Positions 1 to 7,542 of a stretch of DNA of 64,000 nucleotides are shown here, one piece after another. The notes below the pieces were generated by a model. It was given only the letters and a program-made list of their open reading frames with translations, did no database searches and was not told where the DNA came from. Source of the stretch: CAVSQX01 sp963730225. GTDB taxonomy: Bacteria > Planctomycetota > Phycisphaerae > Tepidisphaerales > Tepidisphaeraceae. The stretch lies in assembly GCA_963730225.1 (NCBI GenBank), contig CAVSQX010000004.1:558001-622000 (forward strand), written 5' to 3'. The first letter of the stretch is position 1. The number at the start of each line of letters is the position of its first letter. A program made the translations under genes and the position numbers.

Positions 1-234
1 CGCGATCGTAGCATGAAGCTCCGCAGCTACGCCCGCGCTGCGATTCCCAACTACTGGATCATCAACCTGATCGACCGGCACATCGAAGCTTACAGCGATC
101 CCAATCCGCTGGCCGCCCCCGAACCGACATTCCGCGCCCGCCAGATATACCACCCCAACGCCACCATCCCCGTGCCGCTCGCCACCGCCGCCTCCTCATC
201 GATATCTGCCGCCGACCTGCTACCACCCCGTTGA
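1..234 (+). CDS. Uma2-family (DUF820) endonuclease, C-terminal part
   Basis: The reading frame is open from the first base, so the gene starts outside the window. Only the last 77 or so residues are visible. They carry the Uma2/DUF820 signature of a PD-(D/E)XK-fold nuclease tail: a 'YARAAIPNYWIINLID' stretch followed by a short insert and an 'ISAADLLPP' ending. Uma2 proteins are abundant in cyanobacteria and planctomycetes, and their biological role is poorly defined. The catalytic Asp/Glu-Lys residues would lie mostly upstream and cannot be checked. An internal ATG at 13 exists but starts mid-domain and is not a credible start. Confidence 0.75.
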   Translation, partial: RDRSMKLRSYARAAIPNYWIINLIDRHIEAYSDPNPLAAPEPTFRARQIYHPNATIPVPLATAASSSISAADLLPPR

Positions 235-264
235 TTTTTCGATTCTCGTAATCCACGTTTAGCG

Positions 265-282
265 CCGGCCCGGAAGGGCCGG
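265..282 (+). terminator. GC-rich hairpin after the Uma2 gene
   Basis: A perfect 7-bp inverted repeat (CCGGCCC, loop GGAA, GGGCCGG) lies 31 bases after the Uma2 stop codon. It is followed only by 'gctgttct', not by a strong T run. It may act as a weak intrinsic terminator or simply as an RNA 3' hairpin. Confidence 0.4.
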
Positions 283-390
283 GCTGTTCTAACCAAAATG
301 GTACGCCCCCAAAGTTTCGGCCACATGGCCACATTGGCCCCGCGGCAATCGTTTGCATCAATCGCATTCTTTGATTAAATAACATCTGAA

Positions 391-1932
391 ATGCGATACG
401 TTCCCCTCGCAACTGTCCTCGCCCTCACCGCGGCGATGTCCCCGCCGCCCGCCGGATCGCAAACGCTTCCCACCACCGCTCCGGCCAACCTCGTTTCCCC
501 ATTGTCCCCGCCGAATATTCCCCAGCCGATATTTGGCTCAAAAACTTTCAACGTCAAAGATTTTGGCGCAACCGGCGACGATAAAACCAACGACACGCCC
601 GCCATCAACAAAGCCATCGAACAGTGCAGCACCGACGGCGGCGGAACCGTCAACTTCCCCGCCGGAAAATACGTCGTCGCTTCCGTTCATCTCAAAAGCA
701 ACGTCTGTCTGAAGCTCGACGCCAACGCCGTCATCATCGGCGCAGCCACCGGCTACGACGCGCCCGAGCCCAATCCCTACAGCAAATACCAGGATTTCGG
801 CCACAGCCATTTCCACGACGCCGTCATGTGGGGCGACGGCATCGAGAACTTCGCCATCCTCGGCGGCTCCGTCGACGGCGGGCACACTTCGCAAGGCGAC
901 AAAAAAGGCGCCGGCACCGGCAACAAAGTCATCGCCATCAAAAACGCCCGCAACCTCCTCTTCGAAGGCGTCACCCACGACAACGGCGGGCACTTCGTCT
1001 ATCTCCTGAACAACTGCGAAAACATCACCATCGCCCACGACACCATCAAAAAATCCCGCGACGGCATCGACTTGATGGGCTGCCGCAACGTCGCCGTCCA
1101 CGATTGCCATTTCACCGGCTGCGGCGACGACACCCTCGGCATCAAAAGCGATTGGGGACTCGGCAAAAAAATCCTGACCGAAAATGTCTATGCCTGGGAT
1201 TGCTATTTCGAATCCGGCTGCAACGGTGTTCAGTTCGGCTCCGAAACCGCCGGTGATTTCCACAACATCAACGTCTGGAACATCAAGATCGGCCTGGCCA
1301 TGAAAGCCGGCATCGGTTTCACCTCCTGCGACGGCGGGATTATCGACGGCGTGCGCTTCGACCACTTCGATATCAAGAACGCCGCCAATCCCATCTTCAT
1401 GCTCATCATGGATCGCCTCCGCACCGGCGATCCCGACAAGAAAACCGGCACGATCAAGAACGTGAAAATCTCAAACGTCACCATTTCCGACATGAAAGCC
1501 GGCCGACAGGGCCCGATTCACTGTGCCACCATCTCCGGCCGACCCGAATCGTTCCTCGAAAACATCACTCTGGAAAACATCAAAATCACCTACCCCGGCG
1601 GCGAACCCGCTTCCGAAGCCGATATCGTCCCGCCCTACCCCAAAGACTACTCTCCCAATTCCATGAAGCTGCGTCCCGCCTCCGGCTTCTACATTCGCAA
1701 CGTCAAAAACCTCCAGCTTCACAACGTCGAAATAAATTTCCTCACGCCCGACCCCAAGCCCCCGCTGGTCGCCTCCGACGTCGACGGCCTGCTGCTCGAC
1801 CATTTCCTCGTCGACGGCAAATCCCCCGACATCGAGACCATTCGCCTCGACAACGTCACCGGCCTGACCATACAGGATTCCCCCGGCCTCAAATCCCAGG
1901 ATTCGCAAAACGTCACCACGATGAAGGAATAG
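391..1932 (+). CDS. Secreted GH28-like polygalacturonase/pectate-lyase-superfamily protein
   Basis: The 513-aa protein has an N-terminal signal peptide (about residues 1-23). It then has the right-handed beta-helix start typical of this superfamily, 'NVKDFGATGDDKTNDTPAI' at about residues 54-72. Central features resemble glycoside hydrolase family 28: 'SRDGIDLMG' (222-230) and 'CGDDTLGIKSD' (244-254). The canonical GH28 Gly-His-Gly and Arg-Ile-Lys motifs are not recognisable; the equivalent area reads 'GVQFGSETAGD' and 'AMKAGIGF'. A divergent hydrolase of pectin- or rhamnogalacturonan-like plant polysaccharide is likely, with the substrate unknown. It stands alone, with no transporter or regulator adjacent. 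Family call is firm; enzyme specificity is not. Confidence 0.8.
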   Translation: MRYVPLATVLALTAAMSPPPAGSQTLPTTAPANLVSPLSPPNIPQPIFGSKTFNVKDFGATGDDKTNDTPAINKAIEQCSTDGGGTVNFPAGKYVVASVHLKSNVCLKLDANAVIIGAATGYDAPEPNPYSKYQDFGHSHFHDAVMWGDGIENFAILGGSVDGGHTSQGDKKGAGTGNKVIAIKNARNLLFEGVTHDNGGHFVYLLNNCENITIAHDTIKKSRDGIDLMGCRNVAVHDCHFTGCGDDTLGIKSDWGLGKKILTENVYAWDCYFESGCNGVQFGSETAGDFHNINVWNIKIGLAMKAGIGFTSCDGGIIDGVRFDHFDIKNAANPIFMLIMDRLRTGDPDKKTGTIKNVKISNVTISDMKAGRQGPIHCATISGRPESFLENITLENIKITYPGGEPASEADIVPPYPKDYSPNSMKLRPASGFYIRNVKNLQLHNVEINFLTPDPKPPLVASDVDGLLLDHFLVDGKSPDIETIRLDNVTGLTIQDSPGLKSQDSQNVTTMKE

Positions 1933-1993
1933 ACCCATCCGCCTCCGTCGTTTGATTTCGCCCCAATTAAACGCTTGCCGCCGCGCCGTCACC

Positions 1994-2007
1994 TGTGTAC
2001 ATACACA
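1994..2007. promoter_or_regulatory. Inverted repeat upstream of vapB (probable autoregulatory operator)
   Basis: TGTGTA and TACACA are exact complements separated by CA, 15 bases before the vapB start codon. VapB antitoxins normally repress their own promoter through such short palindromes. The match to that layout is seen in the sequence; binding is inferred. Confidence 0.5.
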
Positions 2008-2022
2008 TACACGGAGAATCCA

Positions 2023-2229
2023 ATGGCAACCAAGACCATCTCAATCGATCTGGAAGCGTATCGACGCCTGAAAAATGTTCAAAAGGAAAATGAATCCTTC
2101 AGCCAGGCGATCAAGCGATTGGTCCCAGAGCGTGTCGACTACAACCAATGGCTCAAAGCAATTTCCGCCATTCCGATCGATGAGAAGTTGGTAACCGAAT
2201 TGGATCGGGTTGTGCAAAGCCGCCGGTAA
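2023..2229 (+). CDS. vapB: VapB-type antitoxin
   Basis: A 68-aa protein starting at ATG 2023 with GGAG at 2013-2016. The opening 'MATKTISIDLEAYRRLKNVQ' matches the VapB/DUF217 antitoxin family: a short DNA-binding strand-helix, then a Ser-Phe-Ser helix that would contact the toxin. The family neutralises a partner PIN-domain RNase (VapC) and represses the operon. An upstream in-frame start at 1975 would swallow the operator and is rejected. The partner toxin is reduced to its last 35 codons immediately downstream, so this antitoxin is an orphan. Confidence 0.75.
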   Translation: MATKTISIDLEAYRRLKNVQKENESFSQAIKRLVPERVDYNQWLKAISAIPIDEKLVTELDRVVQSRR

Positions 2230-2230
2230 C

Positions 2231-2338
2231 GCCGACATGCTTATCGCCGCCATCACCATGGCGAACGGCCAAACGCTTGTCACGCGCAATCCAAAACACT
2301 TCGCCGAGATCCCGGGTCTGAGCGTTGAAGCGTATTAG
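2231..2338 (+). pseudogene. vapC: C-terminal remnant of VapC PIN-domain toxin
   Basis: Directly after the vapB stop codon, in another frame, the codons read 'DMLIAAITMANGQTLVTRNP' followed by 'KHFAEIPGLSVEAY' and a stop. This is the PIN-domain C-terminus: the D-x-L-I-A-A helix, the T-R-N strand with its catalytic-site Asn, and the closing 'IPGLSVE'. The first 90-100 residues of a normal ~130-aa VapC, with the N-terminal catalytic Asp and Glu, are absent. vapB and the remnant abut with no scar sequence, suggesting one internal deletion. Confidence 0.8.
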
Positions 2339-2769
2339 CCTCCCCGCTCCTCCAACCGTTCTCGCATAAAGCCGCCGCCCCGTGGTGAGGGAAATTGAAC
2401 CATGCCATCGGCGGTCTGAGGCAACGATGCCGTCCGCGCCCCATTCCCGTGACAGTCACCCATTTTCACGGTCCGGTGGACGGTGACGTGAATCCAAATG
2501 ACTTTTCCATGTGTAATGCCTATCCCACGCAAGCGCCAGACGTGCCAGAAAATCAAATACGTTTTTCTTCCTTGCGCCTCTGCGCCTTTGCGTGACATCT
2601 TTTTCGTCGAGAAAACCAACCGGGCCGACCCTGAGAATCAACTTCCAGGGCAAATAGATTCAGAGCCGCTCTTTTCATTCGTCCCGTTGATGCAAATCCC
2701 CACGGCGGGCCAAAGGTACTCCGTCGGCCCGCATCTTCGCGATCGGCAATAGGCAATCGGCAACTCCCA
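2339..2769. other. Intergenic region without a convincing gene
   Basis: Open frames on both strands here are short and compositionally random. The only recognisable element is the low-complexity 'GCGCCTCTGCGCCTTTGCG' dispersed repeat near its centre. Confidence 0.5.
2563..2620. repeat. 'TTGCGCCTCTGCGCCTTTGCG'-type dispersed repeat
   Basis: The stretch holds staggered copies of TGCGCCT/TGCGCCTTTGCG flanked by T-rich runs. On the opposite strand it gives the familiar false reading 'MSRKGAEAQGRK'. Similar motifs recur in intergenic DNA of many bacterial genomes and are commonly mis-annotated as small proteins. I infer a non-coding dispersed repeat; other genomic copies lie outside this window. 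Confidence 0.45.
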
Positions 2770-3303
2770 TCACAACCCGTCCAACAACCCCGCCTGCAAC
2801 TCATCCAGCCTCAAATCCCCCGCCTCCTTTTTCCGGTTCACCGATCTCCTCATCTCTTCGATCTCCAACTCCGCGATAACTTCCTCCGCTTCCGTCGGTC
2901 CTGCCTCGCGCTCCCGGGCCATTCCCATTTTCTCAAAATACCGCATCGCCAATCGGCCATCGCCCGCTTCCAGCGTTTTCTCCAGCGCGTCGGCCGCCTT
3001 CTCGGCCATCATCAGCAGCCGGGAATGCGCGCTCTCCTGCATCTGCTCTCGCCACTGGTTGAACGCCGCCGCGAACGACGGATTGCTCTTCATCCATCGG
3101 TGCAGCGTCACCCGATGAACGCCGATTTCCCTGGCCACATCCGTCACCGACTTCCCCGCCACCAGCATCGCCAGCGCCTTTTCCTGCTCCGGCCGCAGAT
3201 CACCGGCTGCCCCCTCCGGCCCCAATTCGCCCGGTTCCGATCCATCGTCCCTCCCGCCACTGGGTACCAGTTCGTTTCCCGCATTTCCATTCAAATTTGC
3301 CAT
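2770..3303 (-). CDS. Helix-turn-helix DNA-binding protein (terminase-small-subunit-like)
   Basis: A 177-aa protein. The start is ATG 3303, because AAAGGAG lies five bases upstream; a longer start at 3342 lacks a ribosome site. Residues of about 45-75 form a clear HTH: 'LVAGKSVTDVAREIGVHRVT' followed by 'LHRWMK'. It is followed by a long charged helical region (alanine-, glutamate- and arginine-rich). The arrangement resembles small-terminase-like or resolvase-type HTH proteins that occur as many paralogs in planctomycete genomes. The acidic, Gly-rich N-terminus is probably disordered. Function is not established. A regularly spaced TGTAGCA array and two small palindromes lie in its upstream region. 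Confidence 0.6.
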   Translation of the reverse strand: MANLNGNAGNELVPSGGRDDGSEPGELGPEGAAGDLRPEQEKALAMLVAGKSVTDVAREIGVHRVTLHRWMKSNPSFAAAFNQWREQMQESAHSRLLMMAEKAADALEKTLEAGDGRLAMRYFEKMGMAREREAGPTEAEEVIAELEIEEMRRSVNRKKEAGDLRLDELQAGLLDGL

Positions 3304-3362
3304 ATCGGCTCCTTTCGGTTGGCCCAAACATAGTCCTAACACGGCAGCCTGTCAAGATAAAA

Positions 3363-3393
3363 CATGAAAAATCATGCGTGAGAATCGGTCTCA
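3363..3393. promoter_or_regulatory. Two small palindromes upstream of the HTH gene
   Basis: CATGA-AAAA-TCATG (3363-3376) and TGAGA-ATCGG-TCTCA (3379-3393) are two adjacent perfect 5-bp inverted repeats, 60-90 bases before the HTH start codon. They could be operator half-sites. Short arms make chance occurrence possible. Confidence 0.35.
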
Positions 3394-3434
3394 TCTGGAA
3401 ATGGTTAGCATACACTAGTCAAAAAGCCCGAAAG

Positions 3435-3461
3435 TGTAGCACTTTGTAGCAATGTGTAGCA
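3435..3461. repeat. Three TGTAGCA direct repeats at 10-bp spacing
   Basis: Identical heptamers TGTAGCA begin at 3435, 3445 and 3455, exactly one helical turn apart. This spacing is typical of iteron-like sites for cooperative protein binding on one DNA face. The adjacent HTH protein is the obvious candidate ligand, but that is inference. Confidence 0.55.
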
Positions 3462-3552
3462 CCCTGCCGAAAGCTCCGCCCTCAACCAACATTTATTCTT
3501 CCCAATTTCTCAATTGGCACGCCATGGCCCTATGGCGTATAGTATGGCAATT

Positions 3553-3963
3553 ATGCGAGCAGGTTCGGTCATTTTGGTTGCTGGTCTGCTCGCCGCCGGC
3601 TGCCAAAGCTGGCATCCGACCACGGTAAGCCAATCCGCACCATCGACTCCGCCGGAGATGGTTGTAACGCAGGGACCGACGTCCTCTCATTGCCCGATCT
3701 GCAAGGGCCAAACTGTTCAATCCGCCCTGGCCGGCGTGCCTTCCTCGCCGCCGTCGACGCAGCCAACTACCGTCGTGCTGATTCGCCGCGGGCCCGACGG
3801 CGTTGAGCGAACGCCGATCAACTGCACAGCCGGATATCAGGTGCTGGATCCCAAGCAAAATCAGAACCTCAAAGATGGGGATCAGTTGCTGGTGCCGATG
3901 GTGTCGGCCGCCCCCAACGGCTTGGCACGTCCGGCGGTGCCGGGCATTCCCGTCTCGCAGTAA
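3553..3963 (+). CDS. Small lipoprotein of unknown function
   Basis: The protein of about 136 aa begins 'MRAGSVILVAGLLAAGCQSW', a signal sequence ending in the lipobox L-A-A-G-C, so it should be lipid-anchored after cleavage before Cys17. In-frame ATGs at 3514 and 3544 would give poorer signal peptides. A Cys pair ('CPICKG') follows about 30 residues later. The C-terminal half ('VLIRRGPDGVERTPINC' ... 'LKDGDQLLVP') recalls an SLBB/soluble-ligand-binding strand pattern seen in polysaccharide export lipoproteins, but it is too short for a confident match. No operon partner is visible. Confidence 0.55.
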   Translation: MRAGSVILVAGLLAAGCQSWHPTTVSQSAPSTPPEMVVTQGPTSSHCPICKGQTVQSALAGVPSSPPSTQPTTVVLIRRGPDGVERTPINCTAGYQVLDPKQNQNLKDGDQLLVPMVSAAPNGLARPAVPGIPVSQ

Positions 3964-3969
3964 CTTTCC

Positions 3970-5220
3970 TCACAGAAGATACCGCGTTCGGCTCACGGCC
4001 CATTGACCAACGCGGTCGAGCATCGGCCGATGCCGCCATTGGTCGGGACTGATCGGCACCGCGAAGCGAACATCGTGATCGAACAACCGGCCCATCTGCC
4101 GGCCGAATTCCTCGTTGCGAACCACCAGCGATAGCTCGCAGTTGTATTCGATGCTGCGGTAATCCAGGTTCACCGAGCCGACCACGCAAACCTTTTCATC
4201 GACGACCATCGTCTTGGCGTGCAGAACAACGTTGGCGCGTTCGTAAATCTCCACGCCGTGCGCCATCAGGCGGGTATAGAAGCTTCGGGCCGCGGTGACG
4301 ACGATCATGATATCCAGCCGCTGCGGCAGCATCAGTTGCACGCGCACGCCCCGGTCTGCCGCACGACAGAGTTCGTGAATCAGCACATCATCCGGTGCAA
4401 AGTAAGCCATCGTGAGCCGAATGCTTTTCTTCGCCTCTCTCAACAGGGAGATGAGCAGCGGCTGCAACGGACTGTTCAGCGTGGGCACGCTGGCGAGCAG
4501 GCCCAGTTCCCTGTAGTGAATGTCGTGGATTAATTCGGCACGCCCGATTCGCCCGCCGCGCAGAAGATAATTCCACGTGCGGGCAAAGGAGCGAAGGAGA
4601 TGACGCGCGCCCGGCCCGCGCAGGCCAAAGGCGTTGTCGCGGTTCTGGCCGATTTTGCTTTTCGTCGTGGCGATCGGCCAGGAGCTGGAATACTCCCGCG
4701 AAAGATTCTCGCCGCCCAGCCCGGCGATGTCGTTGTCGATGCATAGCAGCTTGCGATGATCGCGGTTGACCGGCCGCCAGCCGAATCGGCAATCCCACGG
4801 CCGCATCGGATGGAACTCCTGCACGTGCACCCCGGCGTGACGCATCTGCCGAAACATGTTGCGATCCGTGCGAATCGATCCGAAGGAATCGTAGATCACA
4901 TACACCGACAATCCCTGCCGCGCCTTTTTGCTCAGCAACTCGGCCATCGCCTGGCCCACGTCGTCGCTGGCGAAGATGTAAACCTCCAGGCAGACTCGAT
5001 TCTCGGCGCGGGCGATCGCATCGAAGGCGGCGTGCCAGGCCTGGCCGTCCTTGAAAATCTGAAGCATGGTTCCATCGGAGAGGCGAACCGGCTCGGGAAT
5101 AATCCAGCCGTTCTCCTCCGAGCCGGGTGTGATGGTCGCGCCCGCAGCCGCTCCCGAACCCGCCGCCGCCGGTTGAATCGGTACGACGGGAACGTGCGGG
5201 CCGGCGCTGATCGTGGCCAT
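3970..5220 (-). CDS. Cardiolipin synthase-like phospholipase D family protein
   Basis: The 416-aa protein has two HKD motifs of the phospholipase D superfamily. The first is H155-x-K157-x4-D162 in 'DHRKLLCIDND', and the second is 'LHAKTMVVDEKVCVVGSVNL' in the last quarter. Each is followed by the usual Gly-Ser/Asn strand ('GGENLSREYSS', 'NLDYRSIEYNCELSL'). Such proteins join two phosphatidylglycerols to form cardiolipin at the inner membrane. Unlike classical Cls it lacks N-terminal membrane helices and instead opens with a Pro/Ala/Gly-rich stretch, so membrane association would be peripheral. Other PLD-type transfer or nuclease roles are possible. It is transcribed divergently from mrp with a 38-bp gap. 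Confidence 0.75.
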   Translation of the reverse strand: MATISAGPHVPVVPIQPAAAGSGAAAGATITPGSEENGWIIPEPVRLSDGTMLQIFKDGQAWHAAFDAIARAENRVCLEVYIFASDDVGQAMAELLSKKARQGLSVYVIYDSFGSIRTDRNMFRQMRHAGVHVQEFHPMRPWDCRFGWRPVNRDHRKLLCIDNDIAGLGGENLSREYSSSWPIATTKSKIGQNRDNAFGLRGPGARHLLRSFARTWNYLLRGGRIGRAELIHDIHYRELGLLASVPTLNSPLQPLLISLLREAKKSIRLTMAYFAPDDVLIHELCRAADRGVRVQLMLPQRLDIMIVVTAARSFYTRLMAHGVEIYERANVVLHAKTMVVDEKVCVVGSVNLDYRSIEYNCELSLVVRNEEFGRQMGRLFDHDVRFAVPISPDQWRHRPMLDRVGQWAVSRTRYLL

Positions 5221-5258
5221 GCGTTCAATTCTAACCCAGCCTCGCTATACTCCGAACC

Positions 5259-6328
5259 ATGCCGTTGCAACATGAGCATATTATTCAGGCTCTTCGAACC
5301 GTTCAGGATCCCGAACTGTTCAAGGACATCGTGACGCTGGGGATGGTCAAGGATGTCCGCATCGAGGGTTCGGCGGTGAAGGTGAATGTCGAGCTCACGA
5401 CGCCGGCCTGTCCGCTGAAGGATGTGATCGACCGCGAAGTCAGGGCCGCCTTGAAAAAGATCGGGGTCGAGCAAGTGGAGTTGGAATTGACCGCAAAAAC
5501 CCGCGGCCCGGCCGGTCCCCGGCGCGATGTGCTGCCGCAGGTGAAGAATGTCGTCGCCGTGGGAGCGGGAAAAGGCGGCGTCGGGAAATCGACCATCGCC
5601 CTGAATCTGGCCGTCGGCCTGAGCCGCGCCGGAGCCGCCGTCGGACTGATGGACGGCGACATCTACGGCCCCAGCATGCCGACGATGCTGGGAATCAAGG
5701 GGCAGGTGCCGGAACTTCGGGGGAATCGAATTCTGCCGTTTTTCGTGCACGGGATTCACGCCGTCACCATCGGAGCCCTGGTCGAGCAGGGCAAGCCGCT
5801 CATTTGCGCGGGCCGATGGCTCACGGGGCGTTCAAACAATTGCTGCTCGACAACACGCAATGGCCGGAGTTGGATTATCTGATCGTCGATCTGCCGCCGG
5901 GCACCGGAGATGTGCCGTTGACGCTCTGCCAGATTCTGCCGCTGACCGGCGCGGTGATCGTGGCGACACCGCAGCAGGTCGCGCTCGACGACGCCATCCG
6001 TGCTCTGCGGATGTTCCAGCAACTCGGTGCGCCGATTCTCGGGCTGGTCGAGAACATGAGCTATCTGCCGCTGCCCGACGGCGGCATTCTGGACCTCTTC
6101 GGCCGCGGCGGCACGGAGAAAATGGCGCAGAACCTGGGCCTGCCGTTCCTGGGCGCGGTTCCGCTATTCCCCGAGCTTCGGCAAAACAGCGACGCCGGAA
6201 CGCCGCTGAAGAATTTCGAATCGAACGAAAACCTGCGACGGTCGCTGGAGACGATCGTCACTCATCTGGCGGGAGAGGTGAGCAAGCGGAATCTGAGCTC
6301 GGCGGGTCCGGCTCTGAATGTGACGTAA
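5259..6328 (+). CDS. apbC: Mrp/ApbC-family iron-sulfur carrier ATPase, frameshifted
   Basis: An N-terminal MIP18/DUF59 domain (residues 1-80, with 'TTPACPL' Cys51) is followed by the P-loop 'GAGKGGVGKST' (about 103-112) and, after a frame change, by 'DLPPGTGDVPLTL' and 'LVENMSY'. This is the Mrp/NBP35 architecture involved in Fe-S cluster assembly. The frame breaks once: after base 5806 a G is missing (ATT-TGC where ATT-TGG-CGC-GGG would restore I-W-R-G-P-M-A-H-G). Everything after re-enters the correct frame, so a sequencing error or very recent mutation is likely. Notably, the CxxC that normally follows 'ENMSY' is absent (it reads 'ENMSYLPLPDGG'). The 3' end overlaps the convergent truD by 71 bp. 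Confidence 0.8.
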
Positions 6329-7538
6329 CCGATTCGGACTTCATCAGCTCGCGCAGAAAAATGGTGGCGAACGCCCCTGCGGGAAGCGTGAAGGCGACGG
6401 TGATGTGCGGGCCATGCTCGTCTGCACCGCCGGCGATTTCGATATCGGTCGGTTTCACGCGCAGCGGCCGGCGAGCCCCTTTCACTTTCAACTTTCCACT
6501 TTGGCGAAAATCCTGCGGAGTCAGATTCACCGCCGCCAGCGCCGCCTGCTCCATTTCCAGCGGCTGCCCGCTGGGAAGCGTCATGCGGTAACCGACCAGC
6601 GGCCCGGTGGGACTGATCTCAAACGCCTCGCAGCGCGGCTGCTCGACAGCGGCGCTCGGGACGTGAAAGCACGCGCCGTTCTCGTGTTTGTAAGCCAGAT
6701 CGCCGTCGAGAAGTTTGTCGATCTGCCCAATCCGCCGGGCTAGAACTTCGTTGAAGATTCGCGACTGGAGAGCGGAGATCCAAAGCCGGCGGATTTTGTC
6801 GTCGATGGCGTGAACGGCCGCCGCGGGGCGATGGGTTTTGATCAATCGCGCCAGCACGCGCCGCTCCATTCCTCCGGATCGAGGCCACAGGCGCATCGCC
6901 AAAGCGTTGTCGCGCTGATCGAACGCGGCGCGGGCTGCGGCTTGCTGCGGATCGTCGTTTTCGCAGGAGCCCAGAAGAATTTTCAGCACCGCCGGGTTGT
7001 CGCTGCGAACCAGCGCCGCTCCCAGCAGATCATTGTTATCCCGGCGGCCAAATCGCTGCTGGCCGAAAAAATTCGGCACGCCGCGGCGGGCCAGCTCGTC
7101 GAGCAGGGGTCCAAGCTTCACCACGTCGGTCGGATTCACCTGGCGGATTTTGATGGCGAAACGGTTTCCGCGCAGATGCCCGAGCCGAAGCTTGTTGGTG
7201 TGCAGGGCCGCCCAATGGACCGTCATGCCGGGCAGATGGGCGGCCATCACGGCCTCGGTGGTCGTGCCCTGGATCGAGAAAATCTGCCGCGTGATCGCCT
7301 GTGCGTCTTTCATGCCGGCGTAGCCGATGTCGCGCGGGGAAACGTTCAGCGCGCGGGCCAGGCGATCGATCGCTTCGAACGTCGTGATGCCGAGCTTCTG
7401 GATTTCGCAGTAGACGTGCTCGCCCTGTCCGCAGGGCTCGTAGAGCGGAACTTCCTGGACGAAAAAATCCTCCGGGCGCTGCTTGATCACGCCGCCGATG
7501 CCGGGGAAATCGTCGGTGAGATAGGGAAGGGTTCGCAC
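6258..7538 (-). CDS. truD: tRNA pseudouridine(13) synthase TruD
   Basis: The 426-aa protein carries the TruD signature 'GYAGMKDAQA' with the catalytic Asp78, and 'NFFGQQRFG' further on, both diagnostic of this family. It converts uridine 13 of certain tRNAs to pseudouridine. The likely start is a GTG at 7538, only four bases after the stop codon of the upstream HAD gene, so the two are probably co-transcribed and perhaps translationally coupled. The last 20 residues (Ser/Pro-rich) extend into the convergent mrp 3' end. Confidence 0.9.
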   Translation of the reverse strand: MRTLPYLTDDFPGIGGVIKQRPEDFFVQEVPLYEPCGQGEHVYCEIQKLGITTFEAIDRLARALNVSPRDIGYAGMKDAQAITRQIFSIQGTTTEAVMAAHLPGMTVHWAALHTNKLRLGHLRGNRFAIKIRQVNPTDVVKLGPLLDELARRGVPNFFGQQRFGRRDNNDLLGAALVRSDNPAVLKILLGSCENDDPQQAAARAAFDQRDNALAMRLWPRSGGMERRVLARLIKTHRPAAAVHAIDDKIRRLWISALQSRIFNEVLARRIGQIDKLLDGDLAYKHENGACFHVPSAAVEQPRCEAFEISPTGPLVGYRMTLPSGQPLEMEQAALAAVNLTPQDFRQSGKLKVKGARRPLRVKPTDIEIAGGADEHGPHITVAFTLPAGAFATIFLRELMKSESVTSHSEPDPPSSDSACSPLPPDE

Positions 7539-7542
7539 GTTT

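Noticed and set aside
538..1365. A 275-codon minus-strand frame
   Set aside because: Antisense shadow of the GH28-like gene with a repetitive Val/Asp/Ala composition.
2335..2653. Small minus-strand proteins starting 'MSRKGAEAQGRK'
   Set aside because: They are translations of the common GCGCCTTTGCG dispersed repeat and not real genes.
2770..3303. Prophage packaging module
   Set aside because: The HTH protein resembles small terminases, but there is no large terminase, portal or capsid gene anywhere nearby.
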